Positions 1 to 8,755 of a DNA stretch of 64,000 nucleotides are shown here, piece after piece. Position 1 is the stretch's first letter. Each line of letters starts with the position of its first letter. The position numbers were made by a program, and so were the translations under genes. This DNA comes from Actinomyces sp. S6-Spd3. GTDB lineage: Bacteria > Actinomycetota > Actinomycetes > Actinomycetales > Actinomycetaceae. The DNA lies in NCBI RefSeq assembly GCF_000758755.1, contig NZ_JRMV01000196.1:1-64000 (forward strand), read 5' to 3'. The notes below the pieces were generated by a model, which was not told the origin of the DNA, did no database searches, and saw nothing but the letters and a program-made list of their open reading frames with translations.

Positions 1-22
1 CTCGCACGCTTATGCGTGCGAG
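1..22 (-). terminator. Hairpin downstream of ppdK
   Basis: A perfect 9-bp inverted repeat (1-9 with 14-22, 4-nt loop) lies 38 nt past the ppdK stop codon. On the minus strand it is placed as a transcription terminator. Any T-tract would lie outside the window, so the terminator call is inferred from position and symmetry only. Confidence 0.45.
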
Positions 23-60
23 GCGGACCGGTTCAGACCAGTGTCAGTTCATCTCAGACA

Positions 61-2772
61 TCACAGTGCGACGTGATCCTCGACGGCTGCACGACCGGCC
101 TCCAGACGTGCGACAGGCACGCGGAACGGCGAGCAGGACACGTAGTTGAGTCCAACCTGGTGGAAGAAGTGGATCGATGCGGGATCGCCACCGTGCTCAC
201 CACAGACACCGAGCTTGATATCCGGCTTGGTGGAACGTGCGCGACGCACGCCCTCGGCCACAACCGTGCCAACACCGTGAACATCGATTGACTCAAAGGG
301 CGAGACACCAAAGATGCCACCCTCAATGTACTGCGGGAAGAACACGCCCTCGACGTCGTCGCGCGAGAAGCCCCACACGGTCTGGGTCAGGTCGTTCGTA
401 CCGAAGCTGAAGAAGTCGGCTTCCTCAGCCAGATCCTCGGCGGTCATGGCCGCACGCGGCAGCTCGATCATCGCGCCGATGGTCACGCCGGACAGGTCAA
501 CGCCCTTGTCAGCGGCAACCGAGGCGATGATCTGCTCGCCTTCCTCACGGATCAGCTGGAGCTCGCGCACCGAGCCAACCAGCGGAACCATGATCTCGGG
601 ACGCGGGTCCTTGCCATGGGCAACCAGCTCAGCGGCGGCCTCGCACAGTGCGCGCATCTGCAGGGCGAAGAGGCCAGGCAGGTAGATGCCCAGACGCACG
701 CCACGCAGGCCCAGCATGGGGTTCTGCTCGTGGAAGCGACGCACGGTGACCAGCATTTCCTCATCCGCGGGATCAACGGTTCCGGCGGCCTTTGCGAGTG
801 CAACCTTGACCTCGAGCTCGGTGAGTTGAGGCAGGAACTCATGCAGCGGCGGGTCAATCAAACGCACGGTCATCGACTTGCCGTCCATGACCTCGAGCAT
901 TGCCAGGAAGTCTTCCTTCTGCAGCTTCTCCAGGGCGTCGAATGCTTCCTGACGCTCAGCAGAGCCTTCCTCGGAGAGGATGACGCGCTCAACCAGCGGA
1001 CGACGCGAGCCCAGGAACATGTGCTCGGTACGGCACAGGCCGATGCCCTGCGCACCGAACTCCAGCGCACGCTGCGAGTCCTCGGGGGTGTCGGCGTTGG
1101 CACGAACCTGCAGGCGACGCACCTCGTCGGCGTGGGTGAGGATGCGGTGGACGGCCTCGATCAGTTCGGAGGTACCGGGGTCGCCAGCTGCTGCAGCCAG
1201 GCCAGCTTCGAGGCCGTGGCTCAGGTAGGTGGTCACCGGGGAGTCGGTCACGGGGACCTCGCCCAGGAAGATTTCACCGGTCTGGCCGTCGATGGCGATA
1301 ACGTCTTCACCGGTCAGGACGCGTCCTGCGACGGTCACGGTTCCGGCCTCGGCGTCGATCTCGAGAGCTTCAGCGCCACAGACACAGGTCTTGCCCATGC
1401 CACGCGCAACGACGGCGGCGTGGGAGGTCTTACCACCGCGGGCGGTCAGAACGCCCTCGGCTGCGACCATACCGGGCAGGTCGTCGGGGTTGGTTTCGCG
1501 GCGGACCAGCACGCACTTGACGCCTGCTGCTGCCGAGGCCTCGGCCTGAGCGTTGTTGAAGACGATGCGGCCAACGGCTGCGCCCGGGGAGGCGGCCATA
1601 CCGCGAGCGATGAGTTCCTTAGAAGCAGAAGAGTCGAACTGCGGGAACATCAGCTGGGTGAGCTGGTCACCGGTCACGCGGCCCAGGGCCTCGTCGCGGG
1701 TGATGAGCTTTTCGTCGACCAGCTGGACGGCGACGCGGAAGGCGGCGGCAGCGGTACGCTTGCCGACGCGGGTCTGGAGCATCCACAGCTTGCCGCGCTC
1801 GATGGTGAATTCGATGTCGCACAGATCACGGTAGTGGGTTTCGAGCTTGTGCATGATTCCGCGCAGCTCGTCGTAGACCGGCTTGTTGATGTTCTCAAGG
1901 TCGGCCAGGGACAGGGTGTTGCGGATACCTGCAACGACGTCTTCGCCCTGTGCGTTCTCGAGGTAGTCGCCGTACACGCCCGAGTGACCGGTGGAGGGGT
2001 CGCGGGTGAAGCACACGCCGGTGCCGGAGTTTTCGCCCATGTTGCCAAACACCATGGTGCAGATGTTGACTGCGGTGCCCAGGTCGTGGGGGATGCGCTC
2101 ACGACGACGGTAGATGCGAGCACGCTCGGTGTTCCAGGAGCGGAAAACTGCCTCGATGGCCATGTCCATCTGGGTGCGAGGATCCTGCGGGAATTCTTCG
2201 CCAGTTTGCTCGTAGACGATGGTCTTGAAGATATCGACCAGGTTCTTGAGGTCCTCAGCGTTGAGCTCGGTATCGCCCTTAACGCCGCGTTCCTTCTTCA
2301 TGTTGTCCAGCGCGTCAGAGAAGAGGTCTCCGTCGATGTCCAGAACGGTCTTGCCGAACATCTGGACGAGGCGACGGTAGGAGTCCCACGCGAAACGCTC
2401 GTTGCCGGAAACTTCGGCCAGGCCGTGGACGGATTCGTCGTTCAGGCCGATGTTGAGGACAGTTTCCATCATGCCGGGCATAGAGAACTTTGCGCCCGAG
2501 CGGACGGAGACCAGGAGCGGATCCTTGGGATCGCCCAGCTTGCGGCCCATTTCTTCTTCGACCTTGCGAAGGGCGACGGTCACTTCAGTATCGAGACTCT
2601 CGGGGGCAGTGCCGTCGTGCAGGTAGACGCGGCATGCTTCGGTGGTGATAGTAAAACCGGGAGGAACGGGCAGACCGAGCTTCGTCATTTCCGCCAGGTT
2701 CGCACCCTTGCCTCCGAGCAAGTCCTTCATTGACTTGTCGCCCTCGGAGAAGTCATATACATACTTGACCAT
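61..2772 (-). CDS. ppdK: Pyruvate, phosphate dikinase
   Basis: Interconverts pyruvate + ATP + Pi with phosphoenolpyruvate + AMP + PPi in the cytosol, linking glycolysis and gluconeogenesis. The 903-residue protein has the full family length. The N-terminal nucleotide-binding domain begins with GGKGANLAEM. The swivelling phosphohistidine domain carries GGKTSHAAVVARG (His near residue 453). The C-terminal PEP/pyruvate barrel ends with GVCGEHGGDP, which contains the active-site Cys. I start at the ATG at 2772 (MVKYVYDF) because AGGG lies 7-8 nt upstream; an in-frame TTG at 2784 is a weaker alternative. It is monocistronic, with its own promoter upstream and a hairpin behind it. Identification is by motif and length and is firm. 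Confidence 0.96.
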   Translation of the reverse strand: MVKYVYDFSEGDKSMKDLLGGKGANLAEMTKLGLPVPPGFTITTEACRVYLHDGTAPESLDTEVTVALRKVEEEMGRKLGDPKDPLLVSVRSGAKFSMPGMMETVLNIGLNDESVHGLAEVSGNERFAWDSYRRLVQMFGKTVLDIDGDLFSDALDNMKKERGVKGDTELNAEDLKNLVDIFKTIVYEQTGEEFPQDPRTQMDMAIEAVFRSWNTERARIYRRRERIPHDLGTAVNICTMVFGNMGENSGTGVCFTRDPSTGHSGVYGDYLENAQGEDVVAGIRNTLSLADLENINKPVYDELRGIMHKLETHYRDLCDIEFTIERGKLWMLQTRVGKRTAAAAFRVAVQLVDEKLITRDEALGRVTGDQLTQLMFPQFDSSASKELIARGMAASPGAAVGRIVFNNAQAEASAAAGVKCVLVRRETNPDDLPGMVAAEGVLTARGGKTSHAAVVARGMGKTCVCGAEALEIDAEAGTVTVAGRVLTGEDVIAIDGQTGEIFLGEVPVTDSPVTTYLSHGLEAGLAAAAGDPGTSELIEAVHRILTHADEVRRLQVRANADTPEDSQRALEFGAQGIGLCRTEHMFLGSRRPLVERVILSEEGSAERQEAFDALEKLQKEDFLAMLEVMDGKSMTVRLIDPPLHEFLPQLTELEVKVALAKAAGTVDPADEEMLVTVRRFHEQNPMLGLRGVRLGIYLPGLFALQMRALCEAAAELVAHGKDPRPEIMVPLVGSVRELQLIREEGEQIIASVAADKGVDLSGVTIGAMIELPRAAMTAEDLAEEADFFSFGTNDLTQTVWGFSRDDVEGVFFPQYIEGGIFGVSPFESIDVHGVGTVVAEGVRRARSTKPDIKLGVCGEHGGDPASIHFFHQVGLNYVSCSPFRVPVARLEAGRAAVEDHVAL

Positions 2773-2833
2773 CTGGTCCCTCAACTTCCGTTGTTTTGGG
2801 GGGATACCCGTCCTCGGGTCCCTGTGTATTCAC

Positions 2834-2862
2834 ATAGTAACTAATGGAAAAGTGCCCTCCAA
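2834..2862 (-). promoter_or_regulatory. ppdK promoter (sigma70-like)
   Basis: On the minus strand TTGGAG (2857-2862) and TACTAT (2834-2839) are separated by exactly 17 nt, about 60 nt upstream of the ppdK ATG. The leader also holds a small hairpin (ACCCG 2806-2810, CGGGT 2815-2819). It is a good consensus match, with no direct evidence of activity. Confidence 0.55.
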
Positions 2863-2867
2863 ATGAT

Positions 2868-2903
2868 ACGGGCCACGCCGCGGAATCCCGCGAGGTGGCC
2901 CGT
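2868..2903 (-). terminator. Terminator after the FHA/PP2C operon
   Basis: A compound hairpin: outer arms 2868-2876 and 2895-2903 are a perfect 9-bp match, and an inner CGCGG/CCGCG stem adds 5 bp. On the minus strand it is followed by ATCATTT. It sits just past the FHA gene stop at 2922 and just upstream of the ppdK promoter. Confidence 0.65.
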
Positions 2904-2921
2904 TCAGAATATGGTCAGCGT

Positions 2922-4472
2922 TTATCGGACGATGAATTCGACCAAGACGTTCTCTCCCAAGTCAATAACGTCACCATCGTTGAGTGCCACAGTGACGCGC
3001 GGAGGCACATCTTGAACGTTGCCGTTTGAGCTGCGAAGGAGCGTTCCATTGGCGCTTCCCAAGTCCATGAGCATCCAAGAACCAAATCCGCTGGGCATGA
3101 CCGCGGCGTGCGAGCGCGAGATTTCGTTCGCGGGGCTGGGCACGCGCATGACGGTTGCGGCGGGGCGACCGGTGAGGACGCGCGCGTTGGGGTCGCGACC
3201 CAAGATGACATCGTGGGTGAGTTCGACGGGCGCGGCGCCCGCGTAGACCAGGTATCCGACGCTCGTGTGAGCGGAGTCGTCGCTCACGCGGCGCAGGACG
3301 GTTGCCCCTGTGTCCGCGTTGTCGAGTTCGAAGGCGGGTGCGAGCGGCCCCGCCGGCGTGTTTTCTTCGACTGCCGAGGCCTCAGCTGGGCTTTCCTCAA
3401 CAACCGGGGCTTCCTGCGGGGTGACATCCGTCACTTCCACCACTTCCGCCTGAGGCTCTGCTTCAACCTGCGCCGGGGTTTCGCTAGCCACCGGGGCTTG
3501 TTCCTCTTCAGCGACCGGGAATTCCTGGGGAACTTCAGTCGCTTCGGGGGCCTGTTCAACCGACTGGCCGTGCTCGTAGGATTCAGCAGCCTCTTCCACT
3601 TGCGGAGCATCCGCGTAGGTTTCGGCGCCGGCGGGCTCTTGAGCAGCAGCTTCCTGCGCTGCAGCGTCTTGCATTGCAGCAAAAGCTTCGGAAGTGATGG
3701 TTGCTTCTAGGGCCTCGGGGCTGGTGTAGGCGGGTGCAGCTGCGGGAGAGAGCACAGCTTGCGTCGCGGCGACTTGGGCTCCTGCTGCAAAGTCCGAGGC
3801 GTCCTCGCTCTGGGCGTTATCCGCCTCGGGTTCGGGTGCCCACAGGTACTGCGGAGCCGGTTCGTTTGCGGGCTCCTCAACGGCGGTTTCGACGACGGGC
3901 TCAGCGATGGGTTCCCACACACTCTGCTGGGCCTCGGGTTCAGGGGTAGCGGCGGGCTCAACGGATTCTTCCTGCGCCTGCGGAGCTTCCTCGACGGGCT
4001 CGGGCGCGGCCTCGTGAGTGGATGCGGGGGCTGCAGAGAGCTCAGGCTCGACGGGGTAACCGACGCGGACCTGGCTGGCCTCGGCGGCTGTATCCGCAAA
4101 GTGCACCCACTGCTGGGAATCGTCAAAGGAGGACAAGGCGATGTCCATGATGGTCCACTCGCCGGGGACAAACTCCCACATGGACAGCGGGCCGCCCCAG
4201 GTGAAGGGGGTTTCGTAGCCGGGGGCGACGGCGCGCACGTTCGCGCTTCCACCAAGGGAGAGCAGCGGCACAGCGCCGCGCAGATCCATGTGAGCAAAGG
4301 GCAGTCCGGTGCTGGCAGCGTGGTTCACCCACGTTGCCAAGTCCTCGTTTGAATCGTTGACAAGGCGCTGAGCGGAATCGGCGAGCTCAGCGGGAACCAA
4401 GGCAAAGCCGAGGGGTCCGGCAACGATGAACCCACCGTTGCCGCGAACTGCATGGCGGCCCAATTGCAGCAT
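2922..4472 (-). CDS. FHA-domain protein with long acidic Pro/Ala/Glu-rich linker
   Basis: A 516-residue cytosolic-looking protein. The N-terminal ~140 residues form an unrecognised globular domain (SLGGSANVRAV, EWTIMDIAL). A region of about 250 residues rich in Glu, Ala, Pro and Gln follows, likely disordered. The C-terminus (about 400-516) is an FHA domain with the hallmarks ILGRDP, SRSHA and DLGSANGT, so it should bind phosphothreonine peptides. It lies 17 nt downstream of a PP2C phosphatase on the same strand and is almost certainly co-transcribed with it. The pairing suggests it reads targets of the window's Ser/Thr kinase. The role at the secretion system is inferred from position. The start ATG at 4472 has a purine-rich but imperfect ribosome site. 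Confidence 0.85.
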   Translation of the reverse strand: MLQLGRHAVRGNGGFIVAGPLGFALVPAELADSAQRLVNDSNEDLATWVNHAASTGLPFAHMDLRGAVPLLSLGGSANVRAVAPGYETPFTWGGPLSMWEFVPGEWTIMDIALSSFDDSQQWVHFADTAAEASQVRVGYPVEPELSAAPASTHEAAPEPVEEAPQAQEESVEPAATPEPEAQQSVWEPIAEPVVETAVEEPANEPAPQYLWAPEPEADNAQSEDASDFAAGAQVAATQAVLSPAAAPAYTSPEALEATITSEAFAAMQDAAAQEAAAQEPAGAETYADAPQVEEAAESYEHGQSVEQAPEATEVPQEFPVAEEEQAPVASETPAQVEAEPQAEVVEVTDVTPQEAPVVEESPAEASAVEENTPAGPLAPAFELDNADTGATVLRRVSDDSAHTSVGYLVYAGAAPVELTHDVILGRDPNARVLTGRPAATVMRVPSPANEISRSHAAVMPSGFGSWMLMDLGSANGTLLRSSNGNVQDVPPRVTVALNDGDVIDLGENVLVEFIVR

Positions 4473-4489
4473 GGAAAAACTCTTTTCTC

Positions 4490-5344
4490 TTATCGGGCGC
4501 GGCGCGCCGTCGTGACCGGGAGGGGCCTCACTGGGATACGTGGACGCACGCTCGCGCGTATGTCCCCATCGTAGCGGCTTCCCACAACCGATTGTGCACG
4601 GATGACAAGAGCGGTTGTGTTATCGCGAGTGCCTGCAGCCAAGGCCTGGTCAACCAAGGCGTTTGCGATTTCTTGCGGGGAAGCATCGTCACTGACCGCG
4701 GCGAGGATGTCTTCGTTGCTCAGAACTCCGTGGACTCCATCGGAGCAGACCAGGACAAGGTCGCCTTCGCACATGGGAGTGAGGACGTAGTCGGCCTGCG
4801 GGAGCTCGGGCATTGCGGCGCCGAGCGCTCGAGTGATGACATTCGAAGGGGGAAGAACAAGGTCTGCGCCTGTGCGCTGCGCGAATTCTTTTGCTTCTTG
4901 AAGGGCCGAGTGATCGGTCGTGAGCTGGACGATGCTGCCCTGGGCGATCAGGTAAGCGCGCGAATCGCCAATATTAAAGGTCAACCACTGGGGGCCGTCT
5001 TGGTCGATGGTGAGAGTCCCGCAGAGCGTGGTCCCCGGGGCCGCGGGGTCTCCCTCCTCCCCTAACGAGGCCACAGCCTGAGCTGCGTCGCGGATCGCGT
5101 CGACCAGCTCGGCAGGGTTGGGGTCGATGGCGGAGAGGGCCTCGGGACTGAGTGCGGTGGAGAGGACTTCCAGCGCGGTTGTCGAGGCGAGTTCGCCCTC
5201 GGTGTTTCCGCCCATCCCGTCTGCGACGGCGAAGAGGGGTTCTTGGACGAGCCAGGAGTCTTGGTTCGAGGAACGTACGGGGCCAATGTCACTGGTCGCA
5301 CCCCACACGGTGCGGATCACGGTCCCACAGAGAGGAAGGTCCAC
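4490..5344 (-). CDS. PP2C-family serine/threonine phosphatase
   Basis: A metal-dependent phosphatase that would remove phosphate from Ser/Thr residues. The 284 residues contain the PP2C signature blocks in order: SNQDSW near residue 27, VADGMGGNTEGE near 40, VCSDGVHG near 203 and TRDNTTA near 244. The conserved Asp residues that hold the two metal ions are present, and there is no membrane segment. The start is a GTG at 5344 with a strong AAAGGAGG site 7 nt upstream. It is first in a two-gene operon with the FHA protein and diverges from the Ala/Ser-rich gene at 5500. The likely opposing enzyme is the kinase at 32698-34650; that link is inference. Confidence 0.93.
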   Translation of the reverse strand: MDLPLCGTVIRTVWGATSDIGPVRSSNQDSWLVQEPLFAVADGMGGNTEGELASTTALEVLSTALSPEALSAIDPNPAELVDAIRDAAQAVASLGEEGDPAAPGTTLCGTLTIDQDGPQWLTFNIGDSRAYLIAQGSIVQLTTDHSALQEAKEFAQRTGADLVLPPSNVITRALGAAMPELPQADYVLTPMCEGDLVLVCSDGVHGVLSNEDILAAVSDDASPQEIANALVDQALAAGTRDNTTALVIRAQSVVGSRYDGDIRASVRPRIPVRPLPVTTARRAR

Positions 5345-5410
5345 AGTGCAACCTCCTTTGACGTACGTTCTCTTTTACGCGAAAATAATCCCATATATCG
5401 AAGGACTTGT

Positions 5411-5444
5411 GCACCTTTGAACGAAAACGCGTGTTTTCAGGTGC
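5411..5444. promoter_or_regulatory. Interrupted inverted repeat in divergent PP2C/5500 promoter region
   Basis: GCACCT (5411-5416) pairs with AGGTGC (5439-5444), and GAAAAC (5423-5428) pairs with GTTTTC (5433-5438) around a GCGT centre, with a 6-nt bulge on one arm. It lies between two divergent genes, 56 nt before the start at 5500, so it could be an operator or a leader hairpin. Confidence 0.4.
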
Positions 5445-5499
5445 CAGGTAAGGTTGAGCTTCCCGTTTCCGGGTCGCACATGGGAGAAAGAGAGTTCCT

Positions 5500-6282
5500 A
5501 TGGCCGCAGATGATGCCGTTGTCGGCATGGTCGAACAGATGCTGAAAGCGTCACAGGAAAATCTTGATGATTCTCGAAACGATTTCTCGCACGAAGCTCC
5601 TGCCGAACTCTCCTCTCTCAGCTTGACCCAGACATCCTCAAAGTGGGGAGTTGAGGAGGGGCCTGTTTCGGCGCGCCAACAATACACAGAGTCCATCTCT
5701 GACATGCAGAAACAGGTCACTCAGTGCAATACGGACCTCATCGCCTTCCTGAGCGGTGTCACGAAGACCCGAGAGAACTTTTCAGAAAACGAGCTCTCAA
5801 GTACCGAGGCAGTTACGTATCTCACTGAGCAGATCCTTGATTCATATGACGCAGCATCGAAGGTTTCTGCGACTGAAACCGGCGCCGCTATGATTTCTCA
5901 GGGGATGGCGCAAGGAATCGTGTCTTTCTTCTCTGGGAAGGCGACTGTCGCAGACATTGCCCAACAGGCCGGAGTCACCTTACCTTCCGGCAACACGACT
6001 TCTGCTGCGGCCGCCCCCGCACCTTCGACTGCTCCGACACCCCAATCTCAGGCGGCAGCTTTTGCAGCAGCTGGAACCCAGATTTTGACTGGACAAGGCG
6101 GTCCCCAGGCTGGGACGAATCCTTGGTCTACTTCTCAGAGCACTCCGCAAGTTCCTCCGATGCTCGCGCGCCCGACGCCTTCTTCAGTGCCAACGACACC
6201 TGCTTGGCCAACGTCGTCGACGCCAGACGATCCTTTCGGTGTGAATCTGCCCGGGCCTATCGATCAGAACTTGTATCACTAA
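5500..6282 (+). CDS. Hypothetical Ala/Pro/Ser-rich protein, candidate type VII substrate
   Basis: I do not recognise the family. The 260-residue protein has no signal peptide or membrane segment. Residues 1-150 look helical and amphipathic, with an SKWGVEEG turn that loosely recalls the WXG helix-turn-helix. Residues 160-260 are a Pro/Ala/Ser/Thr-rich tail ending in DPFGVNLPGP. A GGGAGAAAGAGAG ribosome site precedes the ATG. The gene lies 74 nt upstream of the similarly built 6357-8246 gene on the same strand, and both precede a strong terminator. The DPFG element is shared with the next gene (YDPFGQSS), suggesting a common ancestry or partner. Export by the ESX system is inferred from context and architecture only. 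Confidence 0.7.
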   Translation: MAADDAVVGMVEQMLKASQENLDDSRNDFSHEAPAELSSLSLTQTSSKWGVEEGPVSARQQYTESISDMQKQVTQCNTDLIAFLSGVTKTRENFSENELSSTEAVTYLTEQILDSYDAASKVSATETGAAMISQGMAQGIVSFFSGKATVADIAQQAGVTLPSGNTTSAAAAPAPSTAPTPQSQAAAFAAAGTQILTGQGGPQAGTNPWSTSQSTPQVPPMLARPTPSSVPTTPAWPTSSTPDDPFGVNLPGPIDQNLYH

Positions 6283-6356
6283 ATATGCCTTTCTGACGTA
6301 TTCATCATTGAGGCTGCTCCGCTTAATCTTGTTCGTTCCCTTCAGAAAGACATCTC

Positions 6357-8246
6357 ATGGTTTCTATGCCTGCGTCACCCCTCTACGATCGGTTGACGGA
6401 CGTTTCCAAACTCGATTACTCCGACCCTGATGCCGGGATGATTTCAAAGGTTCAATCGCAAATCACCTCAATCCGGGAGTCGTGCACAACCTTCACGCAA
6501 AACACCGGACTCCAGGGTGCTACTCAAGCGGCAATGACACAGTGGGTCGCTGATTTCCATGCAAAATTGGACGCCCTTGAGGCTCGCCTGCAGGCAGTAA
6601 GCACTGCGCACACCGAAGCCCGCGCTGCAATGACAACTGCCAAATCCACGCATGGAACGCTGAGCCCAGAGCTTCTTCACCCCTCTGATTACGCAGCCGC
6701 CCGGCATCTCGCTGGCGGAGAGCCCAATGCTGCCGAGATTCAGCGCGAGTACCTCGAGAACCTTGCTGTTCAGCGCAATACGCAGCGTGAAGCTGCTGCT
6801 CAGGCAGCTCTGGATACTATGAACAGCGGCGTCCACTCAGCCTCGTCTGGTTTTTCGCAAGAGGCAGCGGATGCGAATGCTGCAAAGAATTCCGGCGGCG
6901 CACCCGACAACAATGGTTCGGCTGGGAACAACGCTCCTGCTGGGCGAGGCCCGTCGGGTCGTGGAGCTGCTCCTTCAGCTGCCACCGGCGGCCCAATTGC
7001 TGGAGTGACCACGCTTCCCTCTGTCTCCCCCTCGTCCTCCATTTTGGCGGGAGTGGACGTGACGACCATGCCGGTCGGCGGGTACATGACGGCAGATGGC
7101 CCTGTTGGCGGCCATATCCCTGCTCCCGTCACCGATGCTAATGATCCCCGTTGGCGTGATGATTACGATCCTTTCGGGCAGTCATCTCGTTCTAAGAACC
7201 TGGCTATTACGGGTGGCGCTCTTTCAACGGGCGGCGTTCTGGCTGGCCTTGGTCGAATGTCAAGCATGACGACCTCGGTCGGGAGCTCCATGGGTGCTCT
7301 TGCTTCTCGTGCTGCCTCGTCCCAGTTCGGGACGGTCCCGGCGGGTGGCCAGCTTGCGCCGTCGACCAGTGCACGCCTGTCATCTTCGAACATGGTTTCG
7401 CGAGTGCTCAACGATCTCGAACGAGGCGCTCTGACCCCTCGTGGCACTGCCCAGGCTGGAAACTGGGGTAACGCAGCTCGAGTTGCCAATGCTGGCGCTC
7501 CGCCGGCAACTGGTGCTGCTCGGACGGGTTCTGGTTTCCCGCGTGGAATTGGCGCTCCCGGTGCTACCGGGGCTGCTGGTGCAGGTACTTCGGCTCAGGG
7601 CGGGGCTGCTTCAACGAACCGCGCTGCGACCATGTCAGCGCGCGCACGCGCTGCAGCGAGCATCCGTCCTGCCGGCGGTGCGGCTACCGGTACGACGGGA
7701 GCAACCGGGGCAACAGGCTCGGCTGCGAGCGCCTCGAAGACTGGAACTGCCGGAGCAAAGGGCGCGGCAGGCAGCGCGAAGGGAACTTCGGCGGCGGCTG
7801 GTGCACGGACTGCTGGCGCAGGTTCTCGCGGGGCAACGACCGCTCAGGGCACGGCATCTGCCTCTACGCGCGGTGGTGCCTCCTCTGCAAAGGGAGGAGC
7901 GGCTGCTTCTGCTAAGGGTGCTGCTTCCGCTGCGAAGGCGGGAAGCTCATCGGCTTCTACCGGTGTGAAGGGCAGCGCCGCAACTGCTGGCGGAAACGCG
8001 GCAGCCGGAGCTTCGGCTGGACGCGCGGCTTCTTCGGCTATGGGACGTGGTGCTTTGGGTGGCATTCCTGCTGCTACTGCTTCGAAGGAAGAGAAGGAGC
8101 GCGCAAAGCGCCAGGCGCTGGCGGGCTTCAAGGCCGTTCGCGTGGATGGCGTTGAGGAGCAGGTTCCTGTGGCCGCTGGGCTTTCGGCTGGTAGTGCTGC
8201 TGCATTGAAGCCGGTTGCCGCACGCGATCAGGGCGACCAGTGGTAA
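6357..8246 (+). CDS. Hypothetical protein with helical N-terminus and low-complexity Ala/Gly/Ser/Lys tail
   Basis: A 629-residue protein not assigned to a family. The N-terminal ~180 residues are predicted helical, with a coiled-coil-like stretch (FHAKLDALEARL). A Gly/Pro/Ser linker follows, then DPRWRDDYDPFG near residue 265. A short Gly/Ala-rich hydrophobic stretch comes next. From about 365 to 580 the sequence is almost only Ala, Gly, Ser, Thr with regular Lys/Arg (KGAAGSAKG-like units). A short conserved-looking end contains AGFKAVRVDGVEEQVP. The overall plan resembles PPE/Esp-type ESX substrates (helical head, flexible tail), without PE or PPE motifs. It is likely co-transcribed with the gene at 5500. 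A second in-frame ATG at 6366 is possible. Confidence 0.75.
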   Translation: MVSMPASPLYDRLTDVSKLDYSDPDAGMISKVQSQITSIRESCTTFTQNTGLQGATQAAMTQWVADFHAKLDALEARLQAVSTAHTEARAAMTTAKSTHGTLSPELLHPSDYAAARHLAGGEPNAAEIQREYLENLAVQRNTQREAAAQAALDTMNSGVHSASSGFSQEAADANAAKNSGGAPDNNGSAGNNAPAGRGPSGRGAAPSAATGGPIAGVTTLPSVSPSSSILAGVDVTTMPVGGYMTADGPVGGHIPAPVTDANDPRWRDDYDPFGQSSRSKNLAITGGALSTGGVLAGLGRMSSMTTSVGSSMGALASRAASSQFGTVPAGGQLAPSTSARLSSSNMVSRVLNDLERGALTPRGTAQAGNWGNAARVANAGAPPATGAARTGSGFPRGIGAPGATGAAGAGTSAQGGAASTNRAATMSARARAAASIRPAGGAATGTTGATGATGSAASASKTGTAGAKGAAGSAKGTSAAAGARTAGAGSRGATTAQGTASASTRGGASSAKGGAAASAKGAASAAKAGSSSASTGVKGSAATAGGNAAAGASAGRAASSAMGRGALGGIPAATASKEEKERAKRQALAGFKAVRVDGVEEQVPVAAGLSAGSAAALKPVAARDQGDQW

Positions 8247-8260
8247 GAGAATGAACGTGA

Positions 8261-8292
8261 GGGGCACGAGACTGAAGTCTCGTGCCCCTTTT
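8261..8292 (+). terminator. Strong intrinsic terminator
   Basis: A perfect 13-bp inverted repeat (8261-8273 with 8276-8288, minimal centre) is followed by TTTT. It ends the 5500/6357 transcription unit 15 nt after the stop codon. Confidence 0.9.
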
Positions 8293-8354
8293 CATTTCCC
8301 GTCGAGAACTTCGTCGGTATATCGTGAAGTGTGTTTCCCTATGGAGGAGGAAAA

Positions 8355-8645
8355 ATGAAGGTTTTCACTGTCGAATACCACTACGTCACTGACCGTGACG
8401 AGGAGATGGCCGAGATCCGCCCCACGCACCGCGCGTTTAATGGCGAGCTAGCAGCCAAGGGCCGTCTGATTGCGGCAGGCCCCTACACCGGTACGCATGA
8501 TGCGTTGATCATTGTGCGCGCCGAGGATGCTGCCGGCGCTCTGGAGCTCTTGGAAGCCGACCCGTTTAATCAGGTCGGTTTCATCGCCGAGCGTATCCCC
8601 CGTGAGTGGAACCCCGTGATCGGGAGTATTCCGGCGGAGGGGTAA
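8355..8645 (+). CDS. YciI-like protein
   Basis: A small cytosolic protein of 96 residues with the dimeric alpha-beta barrel YciI pattern: MKVFTVEYHYV as the first strand, RPTHRAFNGELAAKGRLIAAGPY, and ALIIVRAEDAAGALELLEADPF. The biochemical role of this family is mostly unknown. I place the start at the ATG at 8355 because GGAGGAGG lies directly upstream; an upstream in-frame ATG would put that site inside the coding region. It is a single gene between two terminators and converges on the secretion module at 8756. It has no evident link to secretion. Confidence 0.85.
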   Translation: MKVFTVEYHYVTDRDEEMAEIRPTHRAFNGELAAKGRLIAAGPYTGTHDALIIVRAEDAAGALELLEADPFNQVGFIAERIPREWNPVIGSIPAEG

Positions 8646-8694
8646 AACAGGAGTAGCAGGGCTAGCGCTATTCACTCAACGCATGAGCAAGAAG

Positions 8695-8745
8695 CTGTGG
8701 GGGCGGGGGGGTCTAAGACCACTCGCCCCCACAGGTTCCACCTTT
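8695..8745. terminator. Bidirectional terminator between convergent genes
   Basis: Arms 8695-8705 and 8724-8734 are perfectly complementary over 11 bp and enclose a smaller GGTCT/AGACC stem. A T5 run follows on the plus strand at 8741-8745. It separates the YciI gene (plus) from the 8756-11560 gene (minus). Confidence 0.75.
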
Positions 8746-8755
8746 TTGTGGTTCG

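Noticed and set aside
616-2733. 705-codon open frame on the plus strand opposite ppdK
   Set aside because: It mirrors a certain gene on the other strand. The length comes from GC-biased codon positions, and the translation has no protein-like domain.
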